Origin: Ornithinimicrobium ciconiae
GTDB taxonomy: Bacteria; Actinomycetota; Actinomycetes; Actinomycetales; Dermatophilaceae
Assembly: GCF_007197575.1 (NCBI RefSeq)
Contig: NZ_CP041616.1
Location: forward strand, 434,001-498,000
Direction of reading: 5' to 3'
Length of the DNA: 64,000 bases
Shown: positions 33,991-43,090 of the stretch, piece after piece
Layout of the letters: every line of letters begins with the position of its first letter
How positions within the stretch are numbered: position 1 is the stretch's first letter
Notes under the pieces: generated by a model
Seen by the model: only the letters and a program-made list of their open reading frames with translations
Databases searched by the model: none
Told to the model about the DNA's origin: nothing
Program-made: the position numbers and the translations under genes

Positions 33991-36474
33991 GTGTCCATCC
34001 ATGTCCACGGCGCCCGGCTGCACAACCTGCGTGACGTCGACGTCGAGATTCCACGCAACCAGCTGGTCGCAATCACCGGGGTGTCGGGATCGGGCAAGTC
34101 GTCCCTGGCGTTCGGGACGATCCACGGCGAGGCGCAGCGGCGCTACTTCGACTCGGTCGCGCCCTTCGCCCGCCGCCTGATCCACACCGCCATCGACCCG
34201 CAGGTGCGGGACATCACGGGACTGCCGCCGGCGGTGGCCATCGAGCAGCGACCAGCCGCACCGTCCTCCCGGTCCTCGGTCGGCACCATCACGACCACCG
34301 GCAACACGCTGCGGATGCTCTGGTCGCGCAGCGGCGACTATCCCGACGACGTCGAGCCGATGGACTCCGACCACTTCTCACCCAACACCGCCGTCGGGGC
34401 CTGCCCGGAGTGCTCGGGTCTGGGGGTCGTGCACCGGCCGACCGAGGCCTCGATGGTGCCCGACCCGAGCCTGTCGATCGCCGAGGGCGCGATCGCCGCC
34501 TGGCCCGGGGCGTGGCTGGGCAAGAACTATCGCGACATCATCGCCACGCTCGGCCACGACATCGACGCACCCTGGCGCAAGCTGCCCCAGGAGACCCGCG
34601 ACTGGATCCTGTTCACGGACGAGCAGCCCGTGGTCACCGTGGTGCCGACCCGGGATGCCGATCGCATCAACCGGCCCTACCAGGGCACCTACTCCAGCGC
34701 GGCGCGCTATGTCCTGCGCACGCTCAGCGAGACCAAGAGCGCCACCCAGCGACGACGCGCGCTGCGGTTTGTCGAGACCACTCCGTGCGCGGTCTGCCAC
34801 GGTCGTCGGCTCAACCCGGACGCGCTGCGCGTCACCTGGCAGGACCTGGCGATCGACGAGGCGCAGCACCTGCCGGTGGGCGACCTGCTGCCGATCCTGC
34901 GCCGACGGCTCGCCGAGCTTCCCCACGGGGACCAGCCGCTGCACGCGGAGCGCTCGCGTGCGGTGGTTGCCGCCGAGCGCCTCCTGCTCACCGACCTCGT
35001 CTCCCGCCTCGACGTCCTGGTCACCCTCGGGCTGGGTCACCTCGACCTGGCCCGTCCCACACCGTCGGTCTCCACCGGGGAGCTGCAGCGCCTGCGGCTG
35101 GCCACCGCGCTGCGCTCGGGCCTGTATGGCGTGGTGTACGTCCTCGACGAGCCCTCCGCTGGGCTGCACCCCCAGGACGTTGTCCCGCTGCTGGAGGTGT
35201 TGCGCGGACTGGTCGAGGCCGGCAACTCGGTGCTCGTGGTCGAGCACGACATGGCGGTGGTGGGCGCGTGCGACTGGGTCGTCGACGTGGGACCCGGTGC
35301 GGGCTCGCAGGGTGGGCAGGTGCTGTACTCCGGGCTGCTGGACGGCCTCGCCGAGGTCGCCGGGTCGGTCACGGCGCACTACCTGCACGACCCAGTCCAC
35401 CCGGCCGACATCCGTGAGGCAGCGACCCGTGATCCCTCCGGGTGGCTGACGGTGACCGGCATCGAGCGCCACAACCTGCACGGCGTCGCCGTCGAGGTGC
35501 CGCTCGGCGCGCTCACCGTGGTGACCGGCGTCTCCGGGTCGGGCAAGACCAGCCTGCTCCACGGCATACTCGAGGCGGTCGGTGACCGGCTCGCCCGGGT
35601 GGAAATCACGGAGGAGGAGAGCGACGGGGAGTATTCCGACGGGCAGGGTCAGGGGGCTGGCTTGGCGGGGGAAGGTGGTGAGGTGGTCGTCGCGGCAGAG
35701 GCCAGCGCGACCGGGACCGGGGCGCCGACCCGGGTGGTGCAGGTGACGCAACGGCCGATCGGGCGGACGCCGCGGTCCAACCTGGCGACCTATACCGGCC
35801 TGTTCGACCATGTCCGGAAGCTGTTCGCGGCGACACGGACGGCGCGGGAGCGCGGTTTCACGGCCGGACGATTCAGCTTCAACACCGCGGCCGGGCGGTG
35901 CGAGACGTGCCAGGGGGAGGGTGCGGTCTCGGTCGAGCTGCTGTTCCTGCCGGGGACCTATTCGACCTGTCCGACGTGCGGCGGAGCGCGCTACAACCCC
36001 GAGACGCTCGAGGTCACCTGGTCAGGGCGGAGCATCGCGGACGTGCTGGCGCTGACGGTGACCGACGCGTTGGAGGTCTTTGCCGACGAGCAGCCGGTGC
36101 GGCGTGCGCTCGCGGCACTGGAGGCGCTCGGGCTGGGCTATCTGAGCCTTGGGCAGTCCGCGACCGAGCTGTCCGGTGGTGAGGCACAGCGCATCAAGCT
36201 GGCCACTGAGTTGCAGAAGGAGCGCCGCTCCCCAACGTTGTATCTGATGGACGAACCGACGTCCGGCCTGCACCCGGCCGATGTGCACCGGCTGCTGGCC
36301 ACCCTCCACGCCCTGGTGGACGCCGGGCACACCGTCGTGCTCGTCGAGCACGACCCGGCTGCGCTGGCCACGGCGGACTGGGTGATGGAGCTCGGGCCTG
36401 GATCAGGTGAGGCGGGAGGGGTCGTGATGACTGCGGGGCTGGTGGCCGCCGCTGGATCCGAATCCGCCACGTAG
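33991..36474 (+). CDS. UvrA-like ABC ATPase (class II, excision-repair/drug-resistance paralogue)
   Basis: 827 residues with two ABC modules. The first has [20 protein letters not shown] at residues 31-50 and zinc-finger Cys CPECSGLG; the second has [17 protein letters not shown] and [16 protein letters not shown] with [14 protein letters not shown]. Signatures ([14 protein letters not shown]) and Walker B ([13 protein letters not shown]) are intact. It is 100-130 residues shorter than true UvrA and seems to lack its UvrB-binding domain, so it is a DrrC-like paralogue that may protect DNA from intercalators. A ~40-residue acidic insertion follows the second Walker A. The GTG at 33991 is preferred. 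Confidence 0.85.
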   Translation: MSIHVHGARLHNLRDVDVEIPRNQLVAITGVSGSGKSSLAFGTIHGEAQRRYFDSVAPFARRLIHTAIDPQVRDITGLPPAVAIEQRPAAPSSRSSVGTITTTGNTLRMLWSRSGDYPDDVEPMDSDHFSPNTAVGACPECSGLGVVHRPTEASMVPDPSLSIAEGAIAAWPGAWLGKNYRDIIATLGHDIDAPWRKLPQETRDWILFTDEQPVVTVVPTRDADRINRPYQGTYSSAARYVLRTLSETKSATQRRRALRFVETTPCAVCHGRRLNPDALRVTWQDLAIDEAQHLPVGDLLPILRRRLAELPHGDQPLHAERSRAVVAAERLLLTDLVSRLDVLVTLGLGHLDLARPTPSVSTGELQRLRLATALRSGLYGVVYVLDEPSAGLHPQDVVPLLEVLRGLVEAGNSVLVVEHDMAVVGACDWVVDVGPGAGSQGGQVLYSGLLDGLAEVAGSVTAHYLHDPVHPADIREAATRDPSGWLTVTGIERHNLHGVAVEVPLGALTVVTGVSGSGKTSLLHGILEAVGDRLARVEITEEESDGEYSDGQGQGAGLAGEGGEVVVAAEASATGTGAPTRVVQVTQRPIGRTPRSNLATYTGLFDHVRKLFAATRTARERGFTAGRFSFNTAAGRCETCQGEGAVSVELLFLPGTYSTCPTCGGARYNPETLEVTWSGRSIADVLALTVTDALEVFADEQPVRRALAALEALGLGYLSLGQSATELSGGEAQRIKLATELQKERRSPTLYLMDEPTSGLHPADVHRLLATLHALVDAGHTVVLVEHDPAALATADWVMELGPGSGEAGGVVMTAGLVAAAGSESAT

Positions 36475-36475
36475 G

Positions 36476-37204
36476 TCAGCGACCGACGCCGCCGCGCCCC
36501 GTCGGCCCCGTGCGGTCCCACCCGCCCGCGCGGGCTGCGGTGGCCAGCCGCTGCCGGACAGTGTCGTCGTGCAGCGCCGCGGCACCGCGTTCGCCGGCGC
36601 GGGGGACCTCGTCCGGTCCGGGCACCAGCAGCCGCTGCATGCCCGTGCGGAGGACGCGCTGGTCGATCAGTTCGCTGCCGCCCAGTGTCAGCAGCGCGGT
36701 GCCCTGGTCCAGGGCGGCCAGGAGCGCACCCCGTTCGGTGACCGACAACGGATCCTCCTCGCCTGGGTGGGCCCGCGTCGCCGTCCCCGCGTAGCCATCA
36801 ATGACCTGCGTCAACCTGCTGGCCAGCTGGGGGCGAAGCTCGGGATCGCGGGCCGCCGCGGCGACGAACTCCAGGGTCGCCAACCCCATGCCCAGGATCG
36901 CCTCGTCGAACTGTTCCGGCAGAGGCTCGCAGTCGGCAGCCTCCTCCGCAGCCGGGTCCTTCAGGTCCCAGCCCTCGGCAATGACCGCAGCCTCCATGTT
37001 GGCGTCCATCACCGCCAGGAACAGCTCGGCCTTTCCGGCGAAGTTCGAATAGACCGCTCCCTTGCTATAGCCAGCCTCGCGGGCAATGGCCTCCAACGTG
37101 GCCGCGTGGTAGCCGCTCTCGGCGAAGACGGCGCGCGCCGCGCTCACCAGGGTGTCGCGGGTCTCCTGTTGCAGATCCTGTCGGGAGCGTGGTGCGGGGG
37201 TCAT
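36476..37204 (-). CDS. TetR-family repressor
   Basis: 242 residues. The HTH is at 18-65 (DTLVSAARAVFAESGYHAAT, then IAREAGYSKGAVYSNFAGKAELF); the rest is the ligand-binding helical domain with no recognised ligand. It is divergent from the ABC exporter, with three phased palindromes overlapping the exporter promoter between them, so it likely represses the exporter and itself. Confidence 0.92.
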   Translation of the reverse strand: MTPAPRSRQDLQQETRDTLVSAARAVFAESGYHAATLEAIAREAGYSKGAVYSNFAGKAELFLAVMDANMEAAVIAEGWDLKDPAAEEAADCEPLPEQFDEAILGMGLATLEFVAAAARDPELRPQLASRLTQVIDGYAGTATRAHPGEEDPLSVTERGALLAALDQGTALLTLGGSELIDQRVLRTGMQRLLVPGPDEVPRAGERGAAALHDDTVRQRLATAARAGGWDRTGPTGRGGVGR

Positions 37205-37222
37205 CCAGCCACCCTAACCCCG

Positions 37223-37251
37223 TTGACATACCAGCGGTACGGGAATACTGT
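37223..37251 (+). promoter_or_regulatory. Sigma-70-type promoter of the TetR-controlled exporter
   Basis: TTGACA (37223-37228), a 17-bp spacer and TACTGT (37246-37251), an almost perfect match to the consensus. Start of transcription is expected near 37258, giving a leader of about 32 bases before ATG 37290. Both hexamers are overlapped by operator palindromes. Confidence 0.75.
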
Positions 37252-37274
37252 CAGTATCTCAATACTCGCGGTAT
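37228..37274. promoter_or_regulatory. Three phased TetR-type operators (ATAC...GTAT), centres 17 bp apart
   Basis: Sites at 37228-37240 (ATACC-AGC-GGTAC), 37245-37257 (ATACT-GTC-AGTAT, perfect) and 37262-37274 (ATAC-TCGCG-GTAT, perfect); centres 37234, 37251 and 37268, exactly 17 bp apart. The first covers the promoter spacer, the second the -10 hexamer, and the third the start of transcription. They lie within 100 bp of both the tetR and exporter starts. Confidence 0.82.
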
Positions 37275-37289
37275 TTGAATGGCGGAGTG

Positions 37290-38279
37290 ATGACAGACGC
37301 AATCCTGCACGTGGCCGGCCTGACCCGCCGCTTCGGCTCCGTCCTGGCCAACGACGACGTCTCGCTGCACGTGCGTCCCGGTGACGTCGTCGGCCTGCTC
37401 GGACACAACGGCGCGGGCAAGACCACCCTGGTGTCCCAACTGGTCGGGCTGCTGCGGCCCCATGCCGGCACGATCCAGATCGGCGAGACCGACGCAGTGG
37501 CGGATCCGGCGGCCGCGCGGCGGCACGTCGCGCTCCAGCCGCAGGCGCAGGCGCCTATCGACGGCCTGACCCCGCGGCAGGCGATCGAGCTGGCGAGTCG
37601 GATCCGCGGACTGACCGCACGGGACTCCCGTGCGGCCGCCACCCGCCTGGCTGATGAGCTGGACCTGGGCCCGTGGCTGGACCGGCGGGCCCTGCCGGAG
37701 GGCGGTGGTCTCTCCGGTGGGATCCGACGGCTCACCTCCTTTGCGATGGCGGTCGCCGCACCGATGCCCCTGCTGGTGCTGGATGAGCCGACCAACGACA
37801 TCGACGCCGCCCGACGGCGGTTGCTGTGGGACGCGGTGCGTCGCCGCGGCGATGAGGGGTCGGGCGTGTTGGTCGTCACCCACAACGTTGCCGAGGCAGA
37901 GCGGATCGTGGACGACCTGGTGGTGCTGCACCACGGACGGGTGGTGGCCGCCGGATCTCCCGCACGGCTGCGCGGCACTCAGGACAACGACCTGCGGCTG
38001 GACCTCCAGCTGCAGCCGGACGGGCAGGACCCGACGGCCCAGCCTCAGACAGTGCCGGTCACGGTCCGGCGCCGTGTCCGTGCCGGTCGCCGGGTGCTGC
38101 TCACCGTGCCCACGGCCCAGGCCGCCACGGCCGTGACCTGGGCAACGACCCTGCGCGACCAGGAGCACATCGACGGCTTCGCGCTCGGGCCGGTGACCCT
38201 TGAGGACACCTATCTGGCGCTCACCACGCAGCCCAGAGACACGGGTAGCGAGCACATCCAGGAGGCGTCGCATGTCTGA
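37290..38279 (+). CDS. ABC transporter ATP-binding protein (exporter)
   Basis: 329 residues. Walker A GHNGAGKTTL, Q-loop QPQAQA, a signature of the form GGLSGGIRRLTS and Walker B LLVLDEPTNDID, with switch His in VVTHNVAEAERI. The C-terminal ~100 residues are a regulatory extension. Start ATG follows GGCGGAG. It is the first gene of the TetR-regulated operon and overlaps the permease by eight bases. Confidence 0.88.
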   Translation: MTDAILHVAGLTRRFGSVLANDDVSLHVRPGDVVGLLGHNGAGKTTLVSQLVGLLRPHAGTIQIGETDAVADPAAARRHVALQPQAQAPIDGLTPRQAIELASRIRGLTARDSRAAATRLADELDLGPWLDRRALPEGGGLSGGIRRLTSFAMAVAAPMPLLVLDEPTNDIDAARRRLLWDAVRRRGDEGSGVLVVTHNVAEAERIVDDLVVLHHGRVVAAGSPARLRGTQDNDLRLDLQLQPDGQDPTAQPQTVPVTVRRRVRAGRRVLLTVPTAQAATAVTWATTLRDQEHIDGFALGPVTLEDTYLALTTQPRDTGSEHIQEASHV

Positions 38280-39075
38280 CGAGACCCTGACCGGCACCGT
38301 GCGGAGCCGGCCCACGACCCTCCCGGCGCCGAGCGCGGCCGGTGCGCTCACGACATACGTCACCCTCGTGCGCTGGACCCTCTCCCAGATCGGGGCGATG
38401 CTCCCGCTCATTATCGTGGTGCAGGCGCTGCTCGCGGCTGGGATCATCGTCGGGTTCGGCTTCCTCATCCCCGACATGGACGCTGCCACGGCGCTGTTCC
38501 TGTCCACCGGTGCGCCGACCGTGCTGCTGCTGACACTGGGGCTCGTGATGGTGCCGCAGGGAGTGGCCCGTGCCAGGACGGACGGGACCTTCCACTACAT
38601 GCGCTCGATGCCGGTGTGGCGGCCGTTGCTGCTGGCCGCCGACCTGACCGTGTGGGTCATCGTCGCGCTGCCGAGCGTCGCCGTCGCCGTGCTCGTCGCA
38701 CTGTGGCGTTATGACATCAGCCTCTCCCTTGACTGGCCCGTGCTGCTCAGCGGGACCGTGCTGGTGACGCTGACCGCCGCAGCAGTGGGTTATGCGATCG
38801 CGGTGACGTTGCCGCCGCTGCTGGCCCAGTTGGTCACCCAGGTGCTGGTCTTCTTCGTGCTGCTGTTCTCCCCGATCACCTTTCCGCTCGAGCAACTGCC
38901 CCAGTGGTTCCAGGCGGTGCATGACGTGCTGCCTGCTCGGCCGGGCGCTGATCTGGTGCGGGCCGGGCTCGCGTCGGATGCCTTTGCCGCGAGTGGGCGG
39001 GACCTGCTGGTGCTGGCGATCTGGTGCGTGGGCGGCCTCGCGATCTCGCTGCGCGCCTTGGTGCGTCGCGGGTGA
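38272..39075 (+). CDS. ABC transporter permease
   Basis: 267 residues, six hydrophobic helices (LIIVVQALLAAGIIVGFGFL, ALFLSTGAPTVLLLTLGLVM, and four more). ABC-2 type exporter subunit paired with the ATPase in front. The substrate is unknown; with the TetR repressor, a drug or toxic compound is likely. Confidence 0.88.
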   Translation: MSDETLTGTVRSRPTTLPAPSAAGALTTYVTLVRWTLSQIGAMLPLIIVVQALLAAGIIVGFGFLIPDMDAATALFLSTGAPTVLLLTLGLVMVPQGVARARTDGTFHYMRSMPVWRPLLLAADLTVWVIVALPSVAVAVLVALWRYDISLSLDWPVLLSGTVLVTLTAAAVGYAIAVTLPPLLAQLVTQVLVFFVLLFSPITFPLEQLPQWFQAVHDVLPARPGADLVRAGLASDAFAASGRDLLVLAIWCVGGLAISLRALVRRG

Positions 39076-39124
39076 GTGGAACCGGGCGACGAGGTCCCGC
39101 CCTGCGCGGGCTGAACCGCGTGCT

Positions 39125-40216
39125 TCAGACCGGTGTGGAGACCAGGTCGGCGATCAGGTCGCCAAAGGACTGCGTGGTGCCGGTGCCACCCAGGTCCGGG
39201 GTCGCGGTGCCGTCGGCGCTGCCCTGGGTCAGGCCCCCCTCGATGGCTCGCTCAGTGGCCTCTGCGGCAGCCGCCTCGCCCAGGTGAGCCAGCATCATCG
39301 CCCCGCACCAGATCTGCCCGATCGGGTTGGCGATGCCCTGCCCGGCGATGTCCGGCGCGGAGCCGTGGACCGGCTCGAAGAGGCTGGGGTGCTCGCGGGT
39401 CGGGTTGATGTTGGCGCTCGGGGCGATCCCGATGGTGCCGGTGCACGCCGGTCCGAGGTCGGAGAGGATGTCGCCGAAGAGGTTGCTGGCCACCACGACG
39501 TCGAAGCGCTCGGGGCTGAGCACGAACCGGGCGGTCAGGATGTCGATGTGATAGCTGTCGACCTCGATCTCCGGGTAGTCCTCGTGGACCGCCTTCACCC
39601 GCTCGTCCCAGAACGGCATGGTGATCGCGATGCCATTGCTCTTGGTCGCCGAGGTGAGCTTCTTGCGTGGGCGGGTCTGGGCCAGCTCGAAGGCATAGCG
39701 CAGGACCCGGTCCACCCCGATGCGGGTCATCACCGTCTCCTGGATGACGACCTCGCGCTCGGTCCCGGGGAACATGTGCCCACCGACGCTGGAGTACTCG
39801 CCCTCGGTGTTCTCCCGGACGATCATCATGTCGATGTCGCCCGGCTTCTTGTCGGCCAGCGGTGAGCGCACGCCCGGCATGAGACGCACCGGCCGCAGGT
39901 TGACGTACTGGTCGAACTCCCGGCGGAACTGCAGCAGGCTGCCCCACAGGGACACGTGGTCGGGCACGACGTCCGGCCAGCCGACAGCACCGAAGTAGAT
40001 CGCGTCGAAGCCGACCAGCTGCGCCTTCCAGTCCTCCGGGAGCATCGCCCCGGTGCGCTGGTAGTAGTCGGCAGAGGACCAGTCGAACTCCTCGAACTCC
40101 AGGCCCACGTCGAAGGTGTCGGCGACCCGGCGGAGCACCTTGAGGCCCTCGGGCATCACCTCGGTTCCGATCCCGTCCCCGGCGATCACGGCGATGCGGT
40201 GGGTGCTGGCGGGCAT
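39125..40216 (-). CDS. Tartrate/D-malate dehydrogenase (isocitrate/isopropylmalate dehydrogenase family)
   Basis: 363 residues. IAVIAGDGIGTEVMPEG at the start, DMMIVRENTEGEYSSVGG in the middle, and DILSDLGPACTGTIGIAPSA then FEPVHGSAPDIAGQ near the end, all family signatures. The RENTEGEYSSVGG form with a GGxxPxT region fits tartrate dehydrogenase/D-malate dehydrogenase (TtuC/DmlA) better than leucine-pathway LeuB. It oxidises D-malate or tartrate with NAD and manganese, often with decarboxylation. ATG 40216 follows GAGGAGGAGCT. Confidence 0.88.
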   Translation of the reverse strand: MPASTHRIAVIAGDGIGTEVMPEGLKVLRRVADTFDVGLEFEEFDWSSADYYQRTGAMLPEDWKAQLVGFDAIYFGAVGWPDVVPDHVSLWGSLLQFRREFDQYVNLRPVRLMPGVRSPLADKKPGDIDMMIVRENTEGEYSSVGGHMFPGTEREVVIQETVMTRIGVDRVLRYAFELAQTRPRKKLTSATKSNGIAITMPFWDERVKAVHEDYPEIEVDSYHIDILTARFVLSPERFDVVVASNLFGDILSDLGPACTGTIGIAPSANINPTREHPSLFEPVHGSAPDIAGQGIANPIGQIWCGAMMLAHLGEAAAAEATERAIEGGLTQGSADGTATPDLGGTGTTQSFGDLIADLVSTPV

Positions 40217-40289
40217 AGCTCCTCCTCGAGTCGTGGCTGGGGCCAGCCTGCCATGAGGCTCAGGGACGTCTGTCGGGCAGGGAGTCCAG

Positions 40290-40385
40290 CTAGGCCCTCG
40301 CGACCCGTGTGGGGGCCCGCGCGAGCCACGACTCGATCCTCACCCCGCGCAGCTCCTCGACCGGTATGTCGGCCAGTCTGGCCAT
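40290..40385 (-). CDS. Possible 31-residue peptide after purB
   Basis: ARLADIPVEELRGVRIESW and a basic Ala/Arg tail. The ATG at 40385 lies ten bases past the purB stop and has TAGCGT seven bases upstream (inside the purB end), the local leaderless pattern. No domain is recognised; it could be noise. The rest of 40217-40395 shows nothing else. Confidence 0.22.
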   Translation of the reverse strand: MARLADIPVEELRGVRIESWLARAPTRVARA

Positions 40386-40395
40386 GGACGCGACG

Positions 40396-41805
40396 CTACT
40401 CCGCGCGCAGGTGCGCGACCAGGTCCGGCGCAATCCCGACATACGAGACGGGGGTCATCGCCGCCAGGCGCTCCTCCACCTCGCTCGGCAGACCCAGCCC
40501 GCGGACGAACTCCACGAGCTCGGCCTGGCCGATCCGCCGGCCGCGGGTCAGCTCCTTGAGCCGCTCGTAGGGGTTGTCCATCCCGGGGTGGCCGGCGGCT
40601 GCCAGCGCGCGCATCGCTGACTGGATCGGCTCCGCGAGCACCTCCCAGTTGGCGTCGAGGTCGGCGGCCATCCGCTCGGGGGCGGCGTCCAGTCCGGCCA
40701 ACCCGCGGGAGACGTTGTCCAGCGCGAGCAGCGAGTGACCCAGCGCGGTGCCGATGTTGCGCTGCATCGAGGAGTCGGTCAGGTCCCGCTGCAACCGCGA
40801 GGTCACCAGCGTCGAGGCGAGCACGTCGAGCAGGGCGTTGGACACCTCCAGGTTGGCCTCGGCGTTCTCGAACCGGATCGGGTTCACCTTGTGCGGCATT
40901 GTCGAGGAGCCGACCGTGCCCTGCCCCCGGACCTGCGCGAAGTAGCCCATCGAGATGTAGGACCACACGTCCGTGCACAGGTTGTGCAGCACCCGGTTGA
41001 ACCGTGCGATGTCGGCATAGACTTCGGCCTGCCAGTCGTGGCTCTCGATCTGCGTGGTCAGCGGGTTCCAGGTCAGGCCGAGCCCGGTGACGAAGTCGTG
41101 ACTGATCTGCTGCCAGTCGGCGTCGGGCACCGCGGCCAGGTGGGCGCCATAGGTGCCGGTCGCGCCGTTGAGCTTGCCGAGGTACTCCGCCCCGGCCACG
41201 CGGGCGAGCTGCCGGGACAGTCGCCACGCGAGGACGGCGAGCTCCTTGCCCATCGTGGTGGGGGTGGCTGGCTGGCCGTGGGTGTGCGCCAGCAGCGGTA
41301 TGTCGGCCAGCTCGCGAGCCATGCCGCTCACCTGCTCGACCAGCTGGGTCGCGCGCGGGAGCCAGACCCGCTGGACCGCGCCCTGGACCATGAGCGCGTA
41401 CGACAGGTTGTTGATGTCCTCGGAGGTGCAGGCGAAGTGGACCAACTCGGCCAGGTCGCCGCGGTTGTCGAGTCGGTCGGTGAGGCGGCGCTTCAGGAAG
41501 TACTCGATTGCCTTGACGTCGTGGACCGTCTCGGCCTCGATCGCGGCGAGCTCGTCGATGGCGGCAGTGTCGAACTCCTCTACCAGCCCGCGCAGGCTCC
41601 TCGCCTCGTCCTGGCTGAGGGTGCCCGCCCCGGGGACGACCTCACCGGTGGTGAGGTGGATGAGCCACTCGATCTCGACGTGCAGCCGGGTGCGGTTCAG
41701 CGCCGGCTCGGAGAGATGGTCGACCAGGGGCGCGACCGCCCGGCGGTAGCGGCCGTCGAGGGAGCCGAGAGCGATCGGGGGAGTGAGGTCCGCGAGGGAG
41801 GGCAT
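40396..41805 (-). CDS. purB: Adenylosuccinate lyase
   Basis: 469 residues. It has the superfamily loop GSSTMPHKVNPIRFENAEAN, TSEDINNLSYALM (His-free variant of the first region preceded by FAC), HTHGQPATPTTMGKE and VTSRLQRDLTDSSMQRNIG. It acts twice in purine synthesis, splitting SAICAR and adenylosuccinate. The start at 41805 is preferred: a longer frame runs into the palindromic element D. GAGAAT, one mismatch from a TANNNT box, lies six bases before ATG. Confidence 0.95.
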   Translation of the reverse strand: MPSLADLTPPIALGSLDGRYRRAVAPLVDHLSEPALNRTRLHVEIEWLIHLTTGEVVPGAGTLSQDEARSLRGLVEEFDTAAIDELAAIEAETVHDVKAIEYFLKRRLTDRLDNRGDLAELVHFACTSEDINNLSYALMVQGAVQRVWLPRATQLVEQVSGMARELADIPLLAHTHGQPATPTTMGKELAVLAWRLSRQLARVAGAEYLGKLNGATGTYGAHLAAVPDADWQQISHDFVTGLGLTWNPLTTQIESHDWQAEVYADIARFNRVLHNLCTDVWSYISMGYFAQVRGQGTVGSSTMPHKVNPIRFENAEANLEVSNALLDVLASTLVTSRLQRDLTDSSMQRNIGTALGHSLLALDNVSRGLAGLDAAPERMAADLDANWEVLAEPIQSAMRALAAAGHPGMDNPYERLKELTRGRRIGQAELVEFVRGLGLPSEVEERLAAMTPVSYVGIAPDLVAHLRAE

Positions 41806-41856
41806 GGGTCGATTCTCGCATCGCTCCCGAGCGGTGGCGCCCGCCGTTGCCCCCGA

Positions 41857-41923
41857 GCGATGCGACCAAAGGGGCGCCATGCGACGTCCAGGCGTTCACA
41901 TAGCGCTCTTCTGGTCGCATCGC
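41857..41923. repeat. 67-bp palindromic element, copy D
   Basis: Starts GCGATGCGACCAAAG and ends TGGTCGCATCGC, the best terminal inverted repeat of the family: 21 bases per arm with about three mismatches, around a 25-bp centre. It lies 52 bases upstream of purB, in the same orientation as A, B and C. A fragment precedes it at about 41819-41835. The gap holds no gene. Confidence 0.88.
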
Positions 41924-41968
41924 TGCGGCGCGAGCAGTCGATAGGTGTGCGCCGGAACCGCGGTACGG

Positions 41969-42319
41969 CTACTTCTTGACGTCTGGGTCGATCTCGTCGG
42001 CCTCGAGGTACTGATCGGTGACCCGGTCACGGTGGTCACGAGCCTCCTGGGTGGCGGCCCGTGCCTGGGCCTCTCGCCGGTCGGCCTCCTCCTGCACACG
42101 TCGCGCCTGCTCCTTGGCCTCGTCGGCCTCCTGCTGCGCCTGACGGGCCGTGGCCTCGCGGTCCTCGGCGTAGCGCTCGCCACCCGTGGCCCGCTCGCGG
42201 ATGTGCCCGGCCTCCTCGCGGTGCCGGGACTTGTTCTTGCTGTTCAGGAAGGCCCAGACGGCACCCAGCACCAGCAGCACCAGGATCGCGAGTAGCAGCC
42301 ACATCAGCCAGTCGTCCAT
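41969..42319 (-). CDS. Membrane-anchored coiled-coil protein
   Basis: 116 residues: one N-terminal helix (MDDWLMWLLLAILVLLVLGA) and then a charged, heptad-like helix from about 28 to 105, rich in Glu, Ala, Arg and Gln (REATARQAQQEADEAKEQ). Function unknown; an organising or stress role is possible. ATG 42319 follows ACCTGGAGGTGTGTC. Small proteins of this type are common in Micrococcales. Confidence 0.65.
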   Translation of the reverse strand: MDDWLMWLLLAILVLLVLGAVWAFLNSKNKSRHREEAGHIRERATGGERYAEDREATARQAQQEADEAKEQARRVQEEADRREAQARAATQEARDHRDRVTDQYLEADEIDPDVKK

Positions 42320-42366
42320 GACACACCTCCAGGTCGTCGTTCTCTCCACGCTAGCGGTGCTGGCCC

Positions 42367-42432
42367 GTCCCGGCGCGTTGGCCCGCACGACCTGTCCGGC
42401 GCGTTGGCCCGCACGACCTGTCCGGCGCGGTG
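42367..42432. repeat. Tandem 26-bp repeat, about 2.5 units
   Basis: The unit begins GTCCGGCGCGTTGGCCCGCA and ends CGACCT; copies at 42367 (27 bp, one extra C), 42394 and a partial one at 42420. It is in the 230-bp gap between two divergent genes. Confidence 0.85.
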
Positions 42433-42549
42433 GCTGGCTGGCACCGGGGTGCAACGCCTGCCGCTTGCCTGGTCCGGGTCGTCGCAGGACGATGAGTTAC
42501 ACCGCGCCCGCGGGTCAGCCCACCTGTCAGCCCCGATGGAAGGACGACC

Positions 42550-43017
42550 ATGACTCTGCAGGACCCCGAGATCATCACCCACGCCGCACAGGCCACCGCC
42601 GTCGTGCGTGGCTCGGTCGGGGCGGACGAGATCGCCGCCTTCTACGACTCGGCCTACAGCGCCGTGGTTCAGGCGCTCGGGCGTCAGGGTGTGGCGCCTG
42701 CCGGTGCCGCGCTCGGCTACTACCTGAGTATCCCCACCGAGCGCTTCGAGCTCGAGGCGGGCTTCCCCACCGCCGCGCCGATCGCCGATGACGGCGACGT
42801 GCTGGCCAGTGAGCTACCCGGCGGCGAGGTGGCCCACGCCGTGCACGCTGGTGGTTTTGAGTCCCTCGGTGACTCCTGGGGGGCTCTGATGCAGTGGGTG
42901 GGTGAGCAGGGGCGCACTGCGGACGGGCGGATGTGGGAGGTTTATGTCACCGAGCCGTCGCCCGAGACGGATCCCGCCACACTCCGCACCGAGCTCTACC
43001 TGCTGCTCACCGGGTGA
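42550..43017 (+). CDS. GyrI-like/AraC effector-binding-domain protein
   Basis: 155 residues of the GyrI-like (SOUL/BmrR-type ligand-binding) fold: TAVVRGSVGADEIAAFYDSA, YYLSIPTERFELEAGFP, VAHAVHAGGFESLGDSW and a final EPSPETDPATLRTELYLLL. The stand-alone domain binds small hydrophobic molecules or a protein partner; no DNA-binding part is present. ATG follows ATGGAAGGACGACC. Confidence 0.82.
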   Translation: MTLQDPEIITHAAQATAVVRGSVGADEIAAFYDSAYSAVVQALGRQGVAPAGAALGYYLSIPTERFELEAGFPTAAPIADDGDVLASELPGGEVAHAVHAGGFESLGDSWGALMQWVGEQGRTADGRMWEVYVTEPSPETDPATLRTELYLLLTG

Positions 43018-43090
43018 CCGGAGCGCTGCCAGCGTGCTGAGGTGCGAGAGCCCGGGGGAACCAGCCGTGCTCGGCTAGCGTCCCTGCACC

